Source: Candidatus Binatia bacterium
Lineage (GTDB): Bacteria; Desulfobacterota; Binatia; UBA1149; CAITLU01
Assembly: GCA_036493895.1 (NCBI GenBank)
Contig: DASXOZ010000037.1
Location: 1 to 36,570 of the forward strand
Length of the DNA: 36,570 bases
Direction of reading: 5' to 3'
Of this stretch, positions 1-7,837 are shown one piece after another (the first letter of the stretch is position 1; each line of letters opens with the position of its first letter). The notes under the pieces were generated by a model. That model had not been told where the DNA came from. It searched no databases and saw only the letters and a list, made by a program, of their open reading frames with translations. Both the position numbers and the translations under genes were made by a program.

Positions 1-548
1 TCGGTCTTCCCGACGTCGACGGAATGGATCTGATCGGCAGGATCCGCGCCGAGTCGAAAGTTGCGATCATCGTGCTGTCGAGCCGCGGAGACGAGAAGGG
101 CAAGGTCGAAGCTCTGGACCGGGGCGCCGACGACTACGTCACGAAGCCGTTCGGGATGTCCGAGCTCGTCGCGCGTATCACCACGGCGCTTCGACACCGG
201 GTACAGCAGCAGGGCGCGGAGCCGCTGTTCGAGAGCGGCGATCTCAAGGTGGATCTCGTCCACCGGGTGGTCACGATCCGCGGTGAACAGGTTCACCTCT
301 CGCCAAAGGAATACGACATCCTGCGGCTGCTCGTGTTGCATGCCGGCAAGGTGCTCACCCACAAGATGATCATCCAGGAAGTCTGGGGCACTCCCACCGA
401 CGTGCAGTACCTTCGGATCTACGTGCGCCAGCTCCGGCAGAAGCTCGAGCAGGAGCCGGAGCGACCGACGCATATCCTGACCGAGACCGGCGTGGGATAC
501 CGGCTGCGGATCGCGGACCAGTTTGCCGCCCCGCCCAGTCCGGGCTGA
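1..548 (+). CDS. kdpE: KdpE-like OmpR-family response regulator, 5' truncated
   Basis: This is the C-terminal part of a two-component response regulator; the reading frame is open from the first bases of the window and the start lies upstream. The visible part begins at the end of the receiver phosphorylation loop (GLPDVDGMDLI), continues through the switch Ser in VLSSR and the conserved Lys-Pro in DYVTKPFGMSELVARI, and ends in a winged-helix OmpR/PhoB DNA-binding domain. The stretches VHLSPKEYDILRLL, AGKVLTHKMI, YLRIYVRQLRQKLEQ and TETGVGYRL closely follow KdpE, the potassium-responsive activator of kdpFABC. The partner sensor KdpD and the transporter genes would be expected upstream, outside the window. 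The phosphoacceptor Asp is also outside. The assignment to KdpE rather than another OmpR-family member rests on remembered similarity. Confidence 0.82.
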   Translation, partial: GLPDVDGMDLIGRIRAESKVAIIVLSSRGDEKGKVEALDRGADDYVTKPFGMSELVARITTALRHRVQQQGAEPLFESGDLKVDLVHRVVTIRGEQVHLSPKEYDILRLLVLHAGKVLTHKMIIQEVWGTPTDVQYLRIYVRQLRQKLEQEPERPTHILTETGVGYRLRIADQFAAPPSPG

Positions 549-723
549 GCGGGACGGGAGCCCGGGGGCTGTTGCAAGCCATGCGCGATCCGCCAGTCGC
601 ACGCCCGGAAGCGACCCTGCAGCGGCGCCGCGGATGCACGCGCTGGCACGGCGCCGGCCGCAACCAGCCAGCCGCACGAACCTCGGTCCGGGGTTTCTGC
701 GCAACCTGCTAAACTCCCCGGTG

Positions 724-1893
724 ATGGACATGGACGACCTCGACATCGCGGCGCTGCGCCGTCTCGGCGGCGTCAAGTGGGCCGACTGCGACGACGGCGC
801 GATTGCGGCGTGGGTGGCCGACATGGACTTCCCGGTCGCCGAGCCGATCGCGCGCGCGCTCTCGCAGATGCTCGAACGCTCCGACCTCGGCTACCCCGTC
901 GCTCCGCGACCCGGCGCCCTGCCTTCGATCTTCGCCGCGCGCATGCGCGAGCGTTTCGGCTGGGACTTCGACCCCGAGCGCGTCGAAGTCGTGACCGACG
1001 TCGTGCAGGCCCTGCACCTGGCCGTCGATACGTTCAGCGAGGCGGGGGACTCGATCATCACTCCGCTGCCGATCTACCCGCCGTTCCTCGAAGCAGTCGA
1101 AGGGCAGGGAAGGGTGGCCGTGTGGCAGCGCTACGTTGCGAGCGGCGACGGTTACCGGATCGACGTTCCACGGCTTCGCTCCGAGCTGCAGCCCGCGACG
1201 CGGATGCTGCTCGTCTGCAATCCGCACAATCCGACGGGACGGGTGCTGACGACCAGCGAGCTGGCGGCGCTGGCGCAGATCGCGCTCGAGCGCGATCTCG
1301 TCGTCGTCAGTGACGAGATCCACTCCGATCTCGTGTACCCGGGCCGTGCGCACGTACCGATGGCCAGCCTCGGCAGCGAGATCGCCGCGCGTACGATCAC
1401 GTTGTCGTCGGCGAGCAAGGCGTTCAACATCGCCGGTCTTCGCTGTGCCGTTGCGGTGTTCGGAACCCCCGAGCTGCAGCAGAGTTTCAACCGCATTCAT
1501 CGCCACGCTCGCGGAGGCCTCGGTTCGTTCGGGCTCGCGGCGACCGCTGCCGCATGGACCGAAGGCCAACCATGGCTCGACGAAGTGCTCGCCTACCTGC
1601 AGGGCAATCGCGACCTGGTCGCCGACCACGCCGGCAGCTGCTGGCCCGGAGTCGTGCACTTTGCACCGGAAGCGACGTACCTCGCGTGGCTCGACTTTGG
1701 CGCGCTCGCGCTCGGCCGCTCCCCGCAGCGGTACTTTCTCGACAGTGCGCGCGTGCTGCTGTCGCCGGGCGAGGATTTCGGCGAGGCCGGGCGCGGCTGC
1801 GTGCGCCTGAACTTCGCAACGTCGCGGCCGATTCTTCGCGAGATTCTCGCGCGCCTCGACGGCGCGATCGAAAAGGCCGGGCAAGTCCGGTGA
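724..1893 (+). CDS. MalY/PatB-family PLP-dependent C-S lyase (cystathionine beta-lyase-like aminotransferase)
   Basis: Fold-type I PLP enzyme of 389 residues, the usual length for the MalY/PatB subgroup of class I/II aminotransferases. These cleave the C-S bond of cystathionine or cysteine conjugates to give pyruvate, ammonia and a thiol. Visible features are an N-terminal WVADMDFPVAEPI typical of MalY/PatB, NPHNPTG near residue 166 (PLP-contacting Asn), SDEIHSDLVY near 196-205 (Asp and Tyr contacting the cofactor) and SSASKAFNIAG, whose Lys232 should form the Schiff base. A C-terminal RLNFATSRP holds the substrate carboxylate-binding Arg. I chose ATG 724 because the family homology begins right after it; an in-frame GTG lies at 721, and a longer open frame back to 523 looks non-homologous. 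MalY of E. coli also represses the maltose regulon, so the in vivo role is not certain. Confidence 0.85.
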   Translation: MDMDDLDIAALRRLGGVKWADCDDGAIAAWVADMDFPVAEPIARALSQMLERSDLGYPVAPRPGALPSIFAARMRERFGWDFDPERVEVVTDVVQALHLAVDTFSEAGDSIITPLPIYPPFLEAVEGQGRVAVWQRYVASGDGYRIDVPRLRSELQPATRMLLVCNPHNPTGRVLTTSELAALAQIALERDLVVVSDEIHSDLVYPGRAHVPMASLGSEIAARTITLSSASKAFNIAGLRCAVAVFGTPELQQSFNRIHRHARGGLGSFGLAATAAAWTEGQPWLDEVLAYLQGNRDLVADHAGSCWPGVVHFAPEATYLAWLDFGALALGRSPQRYFLDSARVLLSPGEDFGEAGRGCVRLNFATSRPILREILARLDGAIEKAGQVR

Positions 1894-1994
1894 ACGACAG
1901 GCCCAGGCGCGGCGGGCCCGGCGTCGGTCGGGCGCGGACGCGGCGCCGTCGCGGTTTTGCGTTGCAACGGCCAGCGGCATAAGCGCGGGACGAA

Positions 1995-3089
1995 ATGGAA
2001 GAGAAGGATTTCATCGACGCCGGGCTGTACGATCCGGCCGCTCCCGACGCCGCCGGTCGCCTGGCGCTGCTAGGCTGGCTCGTCGCCAGGGGAATCACGC
2101 TCGAACAGATGACCCGGCACACAAAGGGCCTTTCCGGTCTCGCCGGCGACCTCGCGCTCAGACCCGGTCCCCGCTTTTCGCCGCGCGAGGTGGCCGAACG
2201 CGAGGCGATCGCGCTCGAAGACGTGATGACGCTTTCGCTCGCATCGGGCTTTGCTCCGGCCGATCCGGACGAGCCAACGTTCACCGAAGCGGACACGTCG
2301 GTTTTTGCAGCTTTCATGGGCGGCGCAGGAATGTTCGGCCGGGACGCGGTTCTGCGCTTCACGCGCGTCGTCGGCTCGTCGATGGCGCGCATCGCGGAGG
2401 CGGCAGTTTCGCTGTTCCAGGCCGAAGTCGAGCAGAAGCTGATCGACTCGGGCGCCTCGGAGCTCCACCTCGCCCAGCAGAACCTGACCGCAATCGAGAA
2501 CCTCGGCAACGTCCGCTCGCTGCTCCACAACCTGTTCGCGGTCCACATGGAAACGGCGATACGCCGCATCCGGGAAGCCCGGCTCTCCCGCTCCCCCGAC
2601 GCCGTGCGGTTCGCCGTCGGATTCGTCGACCTCGTCGGTTTCACGACGATCACCCGCGACATCCACGCACACGAGCTCGACCTCCTCGTCAGCCGCTTCG
2701 AGAACATCGCCTACGACGTCGTCGCGATGCACGACGGGCGCCTGGTCAAGCTGATCGGCGACGAGGTGATGTTCGTGACGCGCAGCACGGAGGCGGCGTG
2801 CAGCATCGCATTGACGCTGTTCGAAAGGTTTGCGCTCGACGGAGGTGTCACGCCGCGCGGTGCAATCGCTTACGGCGACATGCTCGTGCGCGGCGGCGAC
2901 TACTACGGACCGATCGTCAATCTCGCTTCGCGCGTGGCACAGATCGCCGTGCCGAACGAATTGCTGGTGACGGCGGAGGTCGCGTCCCTCGCGACCGGCG
3001 GCGCGCTATCGTTCGAGGCAGCCGGCAAACGCATGCTGAAGGGATTCGACGCGCCGATTGCGCTGATGACCGCTGCCCGCGCGAAATGA
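1995..3089 (+). CDS. Class III adenylate cyclase with N-terminal regulatory domain
   Basis: Predicted soluble cyclase of 364 residues that makes cAMP from ATP. The C-terminal catalytic domain (about 203-360) shows the two metal-binding aspartates, D212 in GFVDLVGFT and D256 in LIGDEVMF. It also has the adenine-specifying pair K252 and D302 (GGDYYG), and the transition-state residues N309 and R313 in VNLASRV, so it should be catalytically competent and ATP-specific. The N-terminal half (about 5-190) has no membrane segment. It begins with a helical stretch (LALLGWLVARGITLEQM) that resembles the adenylate cyclase regulatory domain found in mycobacterial Rv1264, a pH-sensing autoinhibitory module; that match is by eye. 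Class III cyclases work as dimers. The gene converges with the AraC-family regulator. No CRP-type protein is seen in the window. Confidence 0.85.
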   Translation: MEEKDFIDAGLYDPAAPDAAGRLALLGWLVARGITLEQMTRHTKGLSGLAGDLALRPGPRFSPREVAEREAIALEDVMTLSLASGFAPADPDEPTFTEADTSVFAAFMGGAGMFGRDAVLRFTRVVGSSMARIAEAAVSLFQAEVEQKLIDSGASELHLAQQNLTAIENLGNVRSLLHNLFAVHMETAIRRIREARLSRSPDAVRFAVGFVDLVGFTTITRDIHAHELDLLVSRFENIAYDVVAMHDGRLVKLIGDEVMFVTRSTEAACSIALTLFERFALDGGVTPRGAIAYGDMLVRGGDYYGPIVNLASRVAQIAVPNELLVTAEVASLATGGALSFEAAGKRMLKGFDAPIALMTAARAK

Positions 3090-3118
3090 TGTCGACCGCT
3101 TCGCGCCGTTGCGCGAGC

Positions 3119-4159
3119 TCAGGCGGCGGAGCCGCCTGCGACGCGGCCGGGCCCGCTGCCGGGGCCGCGATGCCGGCAGCTTGCAGGCGAAGTCCCGGTC
3201 CAGCGCTTGAACGCCCGCGAGAATGACGAGAGGTCCGAGAAACCCAGCAGGTAGCTGATCTCCGTAACGGGCACGTGCGGATCCCGCACGTACTGCTCGG
3301 CCAGGTCGCGCCGCACCGAAGACAGCAGCTCGGTGAAGCTCGTGTGCTCGTCGTGAAGGCGGCGCTGCAGCGAGCGCCCGCTCAGCGCCAGCGACTTCGC
3401 GATCGATTCTTCCGAGGGCGTTCCCGACGGCAGCTCGTCGATCACGGCGCGCTTGACGCGCGACACGAGGTCGTCTTCCTGCAGGCGCTTGAGCATTTCG
3501 TCGAGCACGTGGTCGTTGCTGCGCGCCAGCTCGCGGTTGGAAGCGAGAAAAGGACGCGTCGTGTCTTCGGCGTGAAACGAGAGGCGCCACTCCTCGGCAG
3601 CGAACACGAACGAGGAGTGGAAGAAGCCGTCGAGCGCCGAGCAGTCGTCGGGGCGCGGGTACGTGAACGTCACCTGCGCCGGATTCACCGTCTCGCTGAG
3701 CGAGGAGCGGCACAGGTCCACGACGACCGCGGCTCGTCCTTCCTCGATCACCCGCCGTACGGCGTCGTCGCAGCGAAGCGTGCTGCAGTACAGGTGCGTG
3801 CGGTTTTCGGCGTGCTCCAGGCGAAGCTTCACGGACGTGTTGAGGACGGCGTGGTAGCGCACGAGGCGCTCGAGCGCCGTGCGCAGGTTCGCACTGGCCA
3901 TGAACACGACGGCGATGCCGTGGAAATCGGTCGCGCGGTACACCTCGGCGAATTCCAGCCCGAGGTCGGGATCGCCTGCGACTTCGGCAGCGCGGCCCCA
4001 CGCGGCGATGACGCGGTCGGACGGATAGCGGGCACGGGGCTGGTCGATCAGCGCGGGGTTCAGCCCGGCGTGCTTCAGGATCGGGGCGGGATCGATGCGC
4101 CGGCGCTCGAGCACGCGAAGCAGCAGGCGGATCTCCGAAGCGAGGAAAGTCCCGATCAT
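3119..4159 (-). CDS. AraC-family transcriptional regulator (OruR/ArgR-like N-terminal domain)
   Basis: 346-residue regulator. The N-terminal about 200 residues resemble the AraC-type arabinose-binding-like domain (PF12625 type) that occurs in OruR and related virulence or catabolic activators: ILKHAGLNPALI, ATDFHGIAVVFMASANLRTALERLVRY and CRSSLSETVNPAQVTF. The C-terminal domain (about 240-330) holds two helix-turn-helix motifs: SIAKSLALSGRSLQRRL, and TEISYLLGFSDLSSFSRAFKRWTGTSP, the AraC signature. The last dozen residues are a Gly/Pro-rich tail. The start at 4159 (MIGTFLASEIRLLLRVLERR) is where homology begins; the frame stays open upstream to 4402, but that extension is low-complexity and probably untranslated. 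The ligand and targets are unknown. The gene diverges from the small unknown gene at 4383, a possible target along with itself. Confidence 0.85.
   Translation of the reverse strand: MIGTFLASEIRLLLRVLERRRIDPAPILKHAGLNPALIDQPRARYPSDRVIAAWGRAAEVAGDPDLGLEFAEVYRATDFHGIAVVFMASANLRTALERLVRYHAVLNTSVKLRLEHAENRTHLYCSTLRCDDAVRRVIEEGRAAVVVDLCRSSLSETVNPAQVTFTYPRPDDCSALDGFFHSSFVFAAEEWRLSFHAEDTTRPFLASNRELARSNDHVLDEMLKRLQEDDLVSRVKRAVIDELPSGTPSEESIAKSLALSGRSLQRRLHDEHTSFTELLSSVRRDLAEQYVRDPHVPVTEISYLLGFSDLSSFSRAFKRWTGTSPASCRHRGPGSGPGRVAGGSAA
3120..3138. terminator. Perfect GC-rich hairpin at convergent gene ends
   Basis: An 8-bp perfect inverted repeat, CAGGCGGC and GCCGCCTG with a GGA loop, lies 31 bp beyond the cyclase stop codon and inside the last codons of the convergent AraC-family gene. 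There is no U-tract on either strand, so it may be an imperfect or Rho-assisted terminator, or only a consequence of GC-rich codons. Confidence 0.3.
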
Positions 4160-4382
4160 GGCGGCTGGCTGCGCACGAATCCGGCCCGGAGCTCCCGGGT
4201 GGGTCCCCGGCACCGGGCTGTAGGCCGGTTGGCGCCGGCGATCAAGCGTGTGGCGGGGACGGTCAAGCCTGCCTACCCCCTTGGGCCTAGCTTGTCCCTG
4301 CGCCGGCCAATGGTGGCCGCAGTCGCGAAACCCCCGTGACAACGAGAACTTGCGCGGGGCGCTCGCCGAAGGGGGCCTCGCC

Positions 4383-4760
4383 ATGTTCGTTTCCGCTGCC
4401 ACTCAGGAATTCGACCTTTCCACGGCGCTCGACGGTGCGCTGCAACCCGAGCATCGCCTGATGCTGGCCGTGCTCGAGGACGCCGTGATGACGCTTCATG
4501 CCGGCATGAACTCCCGAAACCCGATCCGCCGCCGCTGCATGCAGGAAGTGGAGGAGTGGCTGCGAAGCCGGGACAGCGACTCGCCGTTTTCGTTCGAGAG
4601 CATCTGCGAAACCCTGCACCTGGATGCCGAGTACATTCGTGCCGGGCTGCGCCAGCTCCGCCGTCAAACCGGCCTCGCGGCTCCGGGGCCGATCAGGATC
4701 CGCCGGGAGCCGGCCCGATGCCGCCGTCCGGCGCGTCCGGTGGCCGGCGTGCAGGGTTGA
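4383..4760 (+). CDS. Small conserved hypothetical protein, possible helix-turn-helix
   Basis: 125-residue protein without a signal peptide or membrane segment. The middle contains RRRCMQEVEEWLRSRDSDSPFSFESICETLHLDAEYIRAGLRQ, shown here only to locate its parts: an acidic/aromatic helix (EVEEWLRSRD), PFSFESIC, and a likely helix-turn-helix (ICETLHLDAEYIRAGLRQL). I recall this arrangement (D..WPFSF..IC..LGLDP.YIR.GL) from short unnamed proteins in Geobacter- and Myxococcus-type bacteria; no function is known to me. The C-terminal 25 residues are Arg/Pro-rich and may be poorly conserved. ATG 4383 is chosen because homology starts there; the open frame continues upstream to 4248. It is transcribed divergently from the AraC-family regulator across 223 bp. 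A small DNA-binding or adaptor role is only a guess. Confidence 0.6.
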   Translation: MFVSAATQEFDLSTALDGALQPEHRLMLAVLEDAVMTLHAGMNSRNPIRRRCMQEVEEWLRSRDSDSPFSFESICETLHLDAEYIRAGLRQLRRQTGLAAPGPIRIRREPARCRRPARPVAGVQG

Positions 4761-4906
4761 TGGTCCGGGACGATTCTCACGTTTCTTCGCTGGCGCAGCC
4801 GGGGGTCCGGGAGTAAAACTCGCCGAGTGCGGGTTGTCCCGGGGCTGCCCCCGGCGCCCCACGGTTCCTGTCGGCTGCGGGCGCCGGCAGGAGAGGGGAG
4901 AAATCG

Positions 4907-6118
4907 ATGGGTGTCGTTTCGACGGACGCGATCGCCGACGTCGCGCCTCCGATCGCCAGCGTCGGCGCTGTCGGCGGTGCGATTGGCGCGATCGGCAATA
5001 TTGGCACTTGGAAAGACGCGCGCATCCTCGCGGCCAGCGCCGTCAAGGCGACCGACGGCTACATCGTCAGCGCGCTGTTCGACAACGTCTTCTTCATCCT
5101 GTCGCCCGTGCTCGGCGTCCTGCTGATGGCGCTGTACTCGCTGCTGTTCCCGTTCTTCCCGAACGCTCTCGGGCCGCACCACATCGGCACCCACTACGAG
5201 CATCCCGCGACGTTCTTCGTCGGCGTCCTGACGATGGCGCACCTGTTCCTGGTCTTCTTCCGCAGCCACGCCAATCCGAAGATCTTCCGACTTTATCCAG
5301 GGCGTTTCGTGCTCGCACCGGCGATGATGCTCGTCGCGATGTGGTCCTCGCTGTGGGTCACCGTCCTCATGGCCATCCTCGGAGTGTGGTGGGACGTGTA
5401 TCACTCGAGCCTGCAGACGTTCGGGCTCGGCCGCATCTATGACAGCAGGAAAGGCAACGACAGCCAGCGCGGGCGTCGCCTCGACTATTTCCTGAATCTC
5501 TTCCTGTACGCCGGCCCCATTCTCTCGGGTGCGTCGTTCATGGCGCACATCGAGAGTTTCCAGAAAGCTGCGAACCCGGGCCTGCCGGCGCCGGTCTACG
5601 CGCTGTCCGGCCTGACGGCCTGGGCGCAGCAGAACGCATCGAACATCCAGCACTGGATCATCCCGGTCGGTTGCGCCTACGTGGTCTTCTACATCGCGAG
5701 CTACGCGCGAATGGCGCGGGACGGCTACACGGTGTCGCCGCAGAAAGTCGCGCTGCTGGCGAGCACGGCAGTGACTTCCGTGACGGTGTGGGGGCTCAAC
5801 CCCGCAGGCACCGCGTTCCTGATCATGAACTTCTTCCACGCCTTCCAGTATTTCGGCCTGGTGTGGACGATCGAGAACGGCAACATCCAGCGCGTGTTCG
5901 GGCTGGCCGGGCGCAAGCAAGCCAAGCCGCTGGCGCTGGCTCTGTTCGTCGTCGTTCCGGCGGCCTACGGCGTCTGGTCGTGGCTGGTGCCGAACACTCT
6001 CTCGACGATCGGGAGCTTCACGATGGGGCGCCTGGCTGTGGCGTCCGTGCTGACGGTCTCGATCTGCCACTTCTGGTGGGACGGCTTCATCTGGTCGGTG
6101 CGCAAGCGTCAGGTCTGA
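4907..6118 (+). CDS. Polytopic membrane protein with conserved-looking histidines, unknown function
   Basis: 403-residue integral membrane protein with roughly nine hydrophobic segments (about 61-83, 101-120, 134-160, 195-213, 250-267, 281-297, 301-320, 341-362, 373-389). Histidines cluster at the ends of these segments: H91, H92, H96 and H99 in GPHHIGTHYEH, H112, H121, H166 (WWDVYHSSLQTFGLGRIYD), H311 (MNFFHAFQYFGL) and H388 (CHFWWDGF). This spacing recalls metal- or haem-binding membrane proteins, and the YHSSLQ..G..RIYD pattern recalls unnamed membrane families with an HY..Q..G motif; I cannot name the family. A good ribosome-binding site (GAGGGGAG) precedes ATG 4907 by about 6 nt. The first 50 residues are Ala/Gly/Val-rich and not clearly a signal peptide. 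It ends 168 bp before the porin gene, which has its own promoter, so it is probably a separate unit. Confidence 0.75.
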   Translation: MGVVSTDAIADVAPPIASVGAVGGAIGAIGNIGTWKDARILAASAVKATDGYIVSALFDNVFFILSPVLGVLLMALYSLLFPFFPNALGPHHIGTHYEHPATFFVGVLTMAHLFLVFFRSHANPKIFRLYPGRFVLAPAMMLVAMWSSLWVTVLMAILGVWWDVYHSSLQTFGLGRIYDSRKGNDSQRGRRLDYFLNLFLYAGPILSGASFMAHIESFQKAANPGLPAPVYALSGLTAWAQQNASNIQHWIIPVGCAYVVFYIASYARMARDGYTVSPQKVALLASTAVTSVTVWGLNPAGTAFLIMNFFHAFQYFGLVWTIENGNIQRVFGLAGRKQAKPLALALFVVVPAAYGVWSWLVPNTLSTIGSFTMGRLAVASVLTVSICHFWWDGFIWSVRKRQV

Positions 6119-6208
6119 GCGGACGCCCGTAATCCCCGGTTTTTGCAGTCACTTCGCAGGCAGCGGCAATTCGCCGCCGCCGCGCGGGCGAGCGTGCACT
6201 CCTTCGGT

Positions 6209-6238
6209 TTGACCTTTTGGCGTCTAATTGAATATAGT
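6209..6238 (+). promoter_or_regulatory. Predicted sigma70-type promoter of the porin operon
   Basis: TTGACC (6209-6214) and TATAGT (6233-6238) are separated by 18 bp in a distinctly AT-rich patch of an otherwise GC-rich region. Transcription would begin about 40 nt before the GTG start of the porin gene. Confidence 0.55.
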
Positions 6239-6248
6239 TTTCAAAATC
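6228..6248 (+). promoter_or_regulatory. Candidate Fur-type operator overlapping the porin -10 box
   Basis: An inverted repeat TTGAA-N7-TTCAA (6228-6244) covers the -10 element. The 19 bases at 6230-6248 match the classical E. coli Fur box (GATAATGATAATCATTATC) at 11 of 19 positions by hand count. The position over the -10 box fits a repressor. The match alone would be weak, but a second, better site sits before bfd. Confidence 0.45.
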
Positions 6249-6286
6249 AGAAACGGGGGGAGCCGCTCTCCCGGAGGGAACCTGTC

Positions 6287-7837
6287 GTGAACCTGCGCTC
6301 CATATCCTCGATGGCGTGGACCGGCCTCGTCGCGCTGGCGCTCGTTGCGCTGCCTGCCGTGCCGTCACTGGCCGACGACGCCGAAATCCGCCGCAAGCTC
6401 GAGGATCTCGAGAAGCGCCAGGCCGCAATGGCCCGCGAGCAGGCCGAGATGAACCAGGAGATGAACGAGCTGAAGGCGATGCTCGGCAACGGCGCGCCCG
6501 GTGCGAGGAAAGCGGCCGTCGCGGGTTCCCCGGCGCTACCCGCCGCAGTGACTGCGCCGGCCGATGCCTCCACGAATGTTGCGCCTGCTGCCGCCGAGGC
6601 GACTCGCGTCGACGAAGTCGAGCGCAAGCAGAACGTGATCACCGAGGAGGTGCGCAAGATCAAGGAAGCGCTCGTCGTGCCGGAGACGACGGAGCTCAAG
6701 AGCGCGTACGGGCAGGGCCCGGCAGCGTCCAAGGTCTACAGCGTCACGCGCGGAGTCTCGATCGGCGGCTACGGCGAGTACAACTACGAGGGCGTCGTCT
6801 CCGATCGAAGCGGCCAGAGTGACAAGTTCGACATGGCAAGGCTGGTCCTTTACACCGGCTACAAGTTCAGCGACCGATTCCTCTTCAACTCCGAGGTCGA
6901 GTTCGAACACGGGCTGACGGCTCGCGACGGCGACGGCGAAGTGCACGTCGAGTTCGCCAACGTCGATGCGCTGCTGGATCCTCGCATCAACCTGCGCGCC
7001 GGGTTGATGCTGATGCCGGTCGGTTTCATCAACGAGATCCACGAGCCCCCGTTCTATCACGGCAACTTGAGGCCCCCGGTCGAGGTGCAGATCCTGCCGT
7101 CGACGTGGAGCTCCGGCGGCGTCGGCGTCTTCGGCGAGCTCGCGCCGGCACTGACGTACCGCACGTACGCGGTGGTGGGCCTGGACGCCAGTGGATTCTC
7201 GGCGGACGGCATCAGCGAGGGCCGCCAGGAAGGCACCGAAAACGCGAAGAACTGGGGCTGGGTAGGGCGCGTCGACTACAATCCGATCGCGATGCTGACG
7301 ATCGGCGGATCGGCTTACGTCGGCGATTCGGGACAGGGGCACAGCTATGGCAATTCGGTCAGCGGGCTGCGCAAGGCCGACGTGTTCACGCAGGTCTACG
7401 AGACCCACGCGCAGCTTCGCACCCACGGCCTGGAGCTGAGGTTGCTCGGCGCCTGGGTCGACGTCGGCGACGCGCTGGCGCTCAGCCTCGACGAGAACAT
7501 CAATCCGGGCGTCGTCGACCCGAAGTCGCCGAGCCGGCCGGTAGCCGGTCGCCAGTTCGGCTGGTACGGCGAAGCCGCGTACGACGTGATGCCGCTGCTG
7601 CGGCCCGACTCGGGACAGTACCTGGCGCCGTGGCTGCGCTACTCGCGGATCGACACCCAGAGCCAGGTGCCGTCGGGCTTCACGTCCGATCCTCTCGGCG
7701 ACTACGACGTCTTCGAGGTCGGTCTCGACTACAAGCCGGTGCCCCAGCTCGTCTTCAAGGTGGACTACCGCAACCAGGATCCCCATCACGGCAAGCTTCC
7801 CGATGAAGTGCACGTCGGAGCGGGATTTGCGTACTGA
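6287..7837 (+). CDS. Outer-membrane porin with N-terminal coiled coil
   Basis: 516-residue exported beta-barrel protein. A signal peptide (hydrophobic about 10-24, likely cleavage after PSLA) is followed by a short coiled coil (EIRRKLEDLEKRQAAMAREQAEMNQ, cited in part) that could form a periplasmic trimeric stalk. After an Ala/Pro-rich linker come many alternating polar/hydrophobic strands beginning with GGYGEYNYEG, with features of phosphate-selective-porin-like (OprO/P) and related carbohydrate porins. The protein ends in GAGFAY; a terminal aromatic residue is usual for BAM-assembled barrels. The GTG at 6287 is preceded by GGAGGG, about 10 nt upstream, which decides the start over upstream in-frame codons. 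It is first in a probable operon with the FMN-binding protein, whose start overlaps it by 35 nt. The substrate is unknown; the context suggests iron or another redox-active ligand. Confidence 0.78.
   Translation: MNLRSISSMAWTGLVALALVALPAVPSLADDAEIRRKLEDLEKRQAAMAREQAEMNQEMNELKAMLGNGAPGARKAAVAGSPALPAAVTAPADASTNVAPAAAEATRVDEVERKQNVITEEVRKIKEALVVPETTELKSAYGQGPAASKVYSVTRGVSIGGYGEYNYEGVVSDRSGQSDKFDMARLVLYTGYKFSDRFLFNSEVEFEHGLTARDGDGEVHVEFANVDALLDPRINLRAGLMLMPVGFINEIHEPPFYHGNLRPPVEVQILPSTWSSGGVGVFGELAPALTYRTYAVVGLDASGFSADGISEGRQEGTENAKNWGWVGRVDYNPIAMLTIGGSAYVGDSGQGHSYGNSVSGLRKADVFTQVYETHAQLRTHGLELRLLGAWVDVGDALALSLDENINPGVVDPKSPSRPVAGRQFGWYGEAAYDVMPLLRPDSGQYLAPWLRYSRIDTQSQVPSGFTSDPLGDYDVFEVGLDYKPVPQLVFKVDYRNQDPHHGKLPDEVHVGAGFAY

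Noticed and set aside
523..723. N-terminal extension of the C-S lyase
   Set aside because: The 67 extra codons overlap the kdpE-like gene and are Arg/Pro/Ala-rich without homology; MalY/PatB proteins start at about 724.
4839..4854. Hairpin CCGGGG-CTGC-CCCCGG before the 403-residue membrane protein as a riboswitch or terminator
   Set aside because: Only a 6-bp stem without U-tract or a recognisable aptamer; GC-rich sequence produces such stems often.
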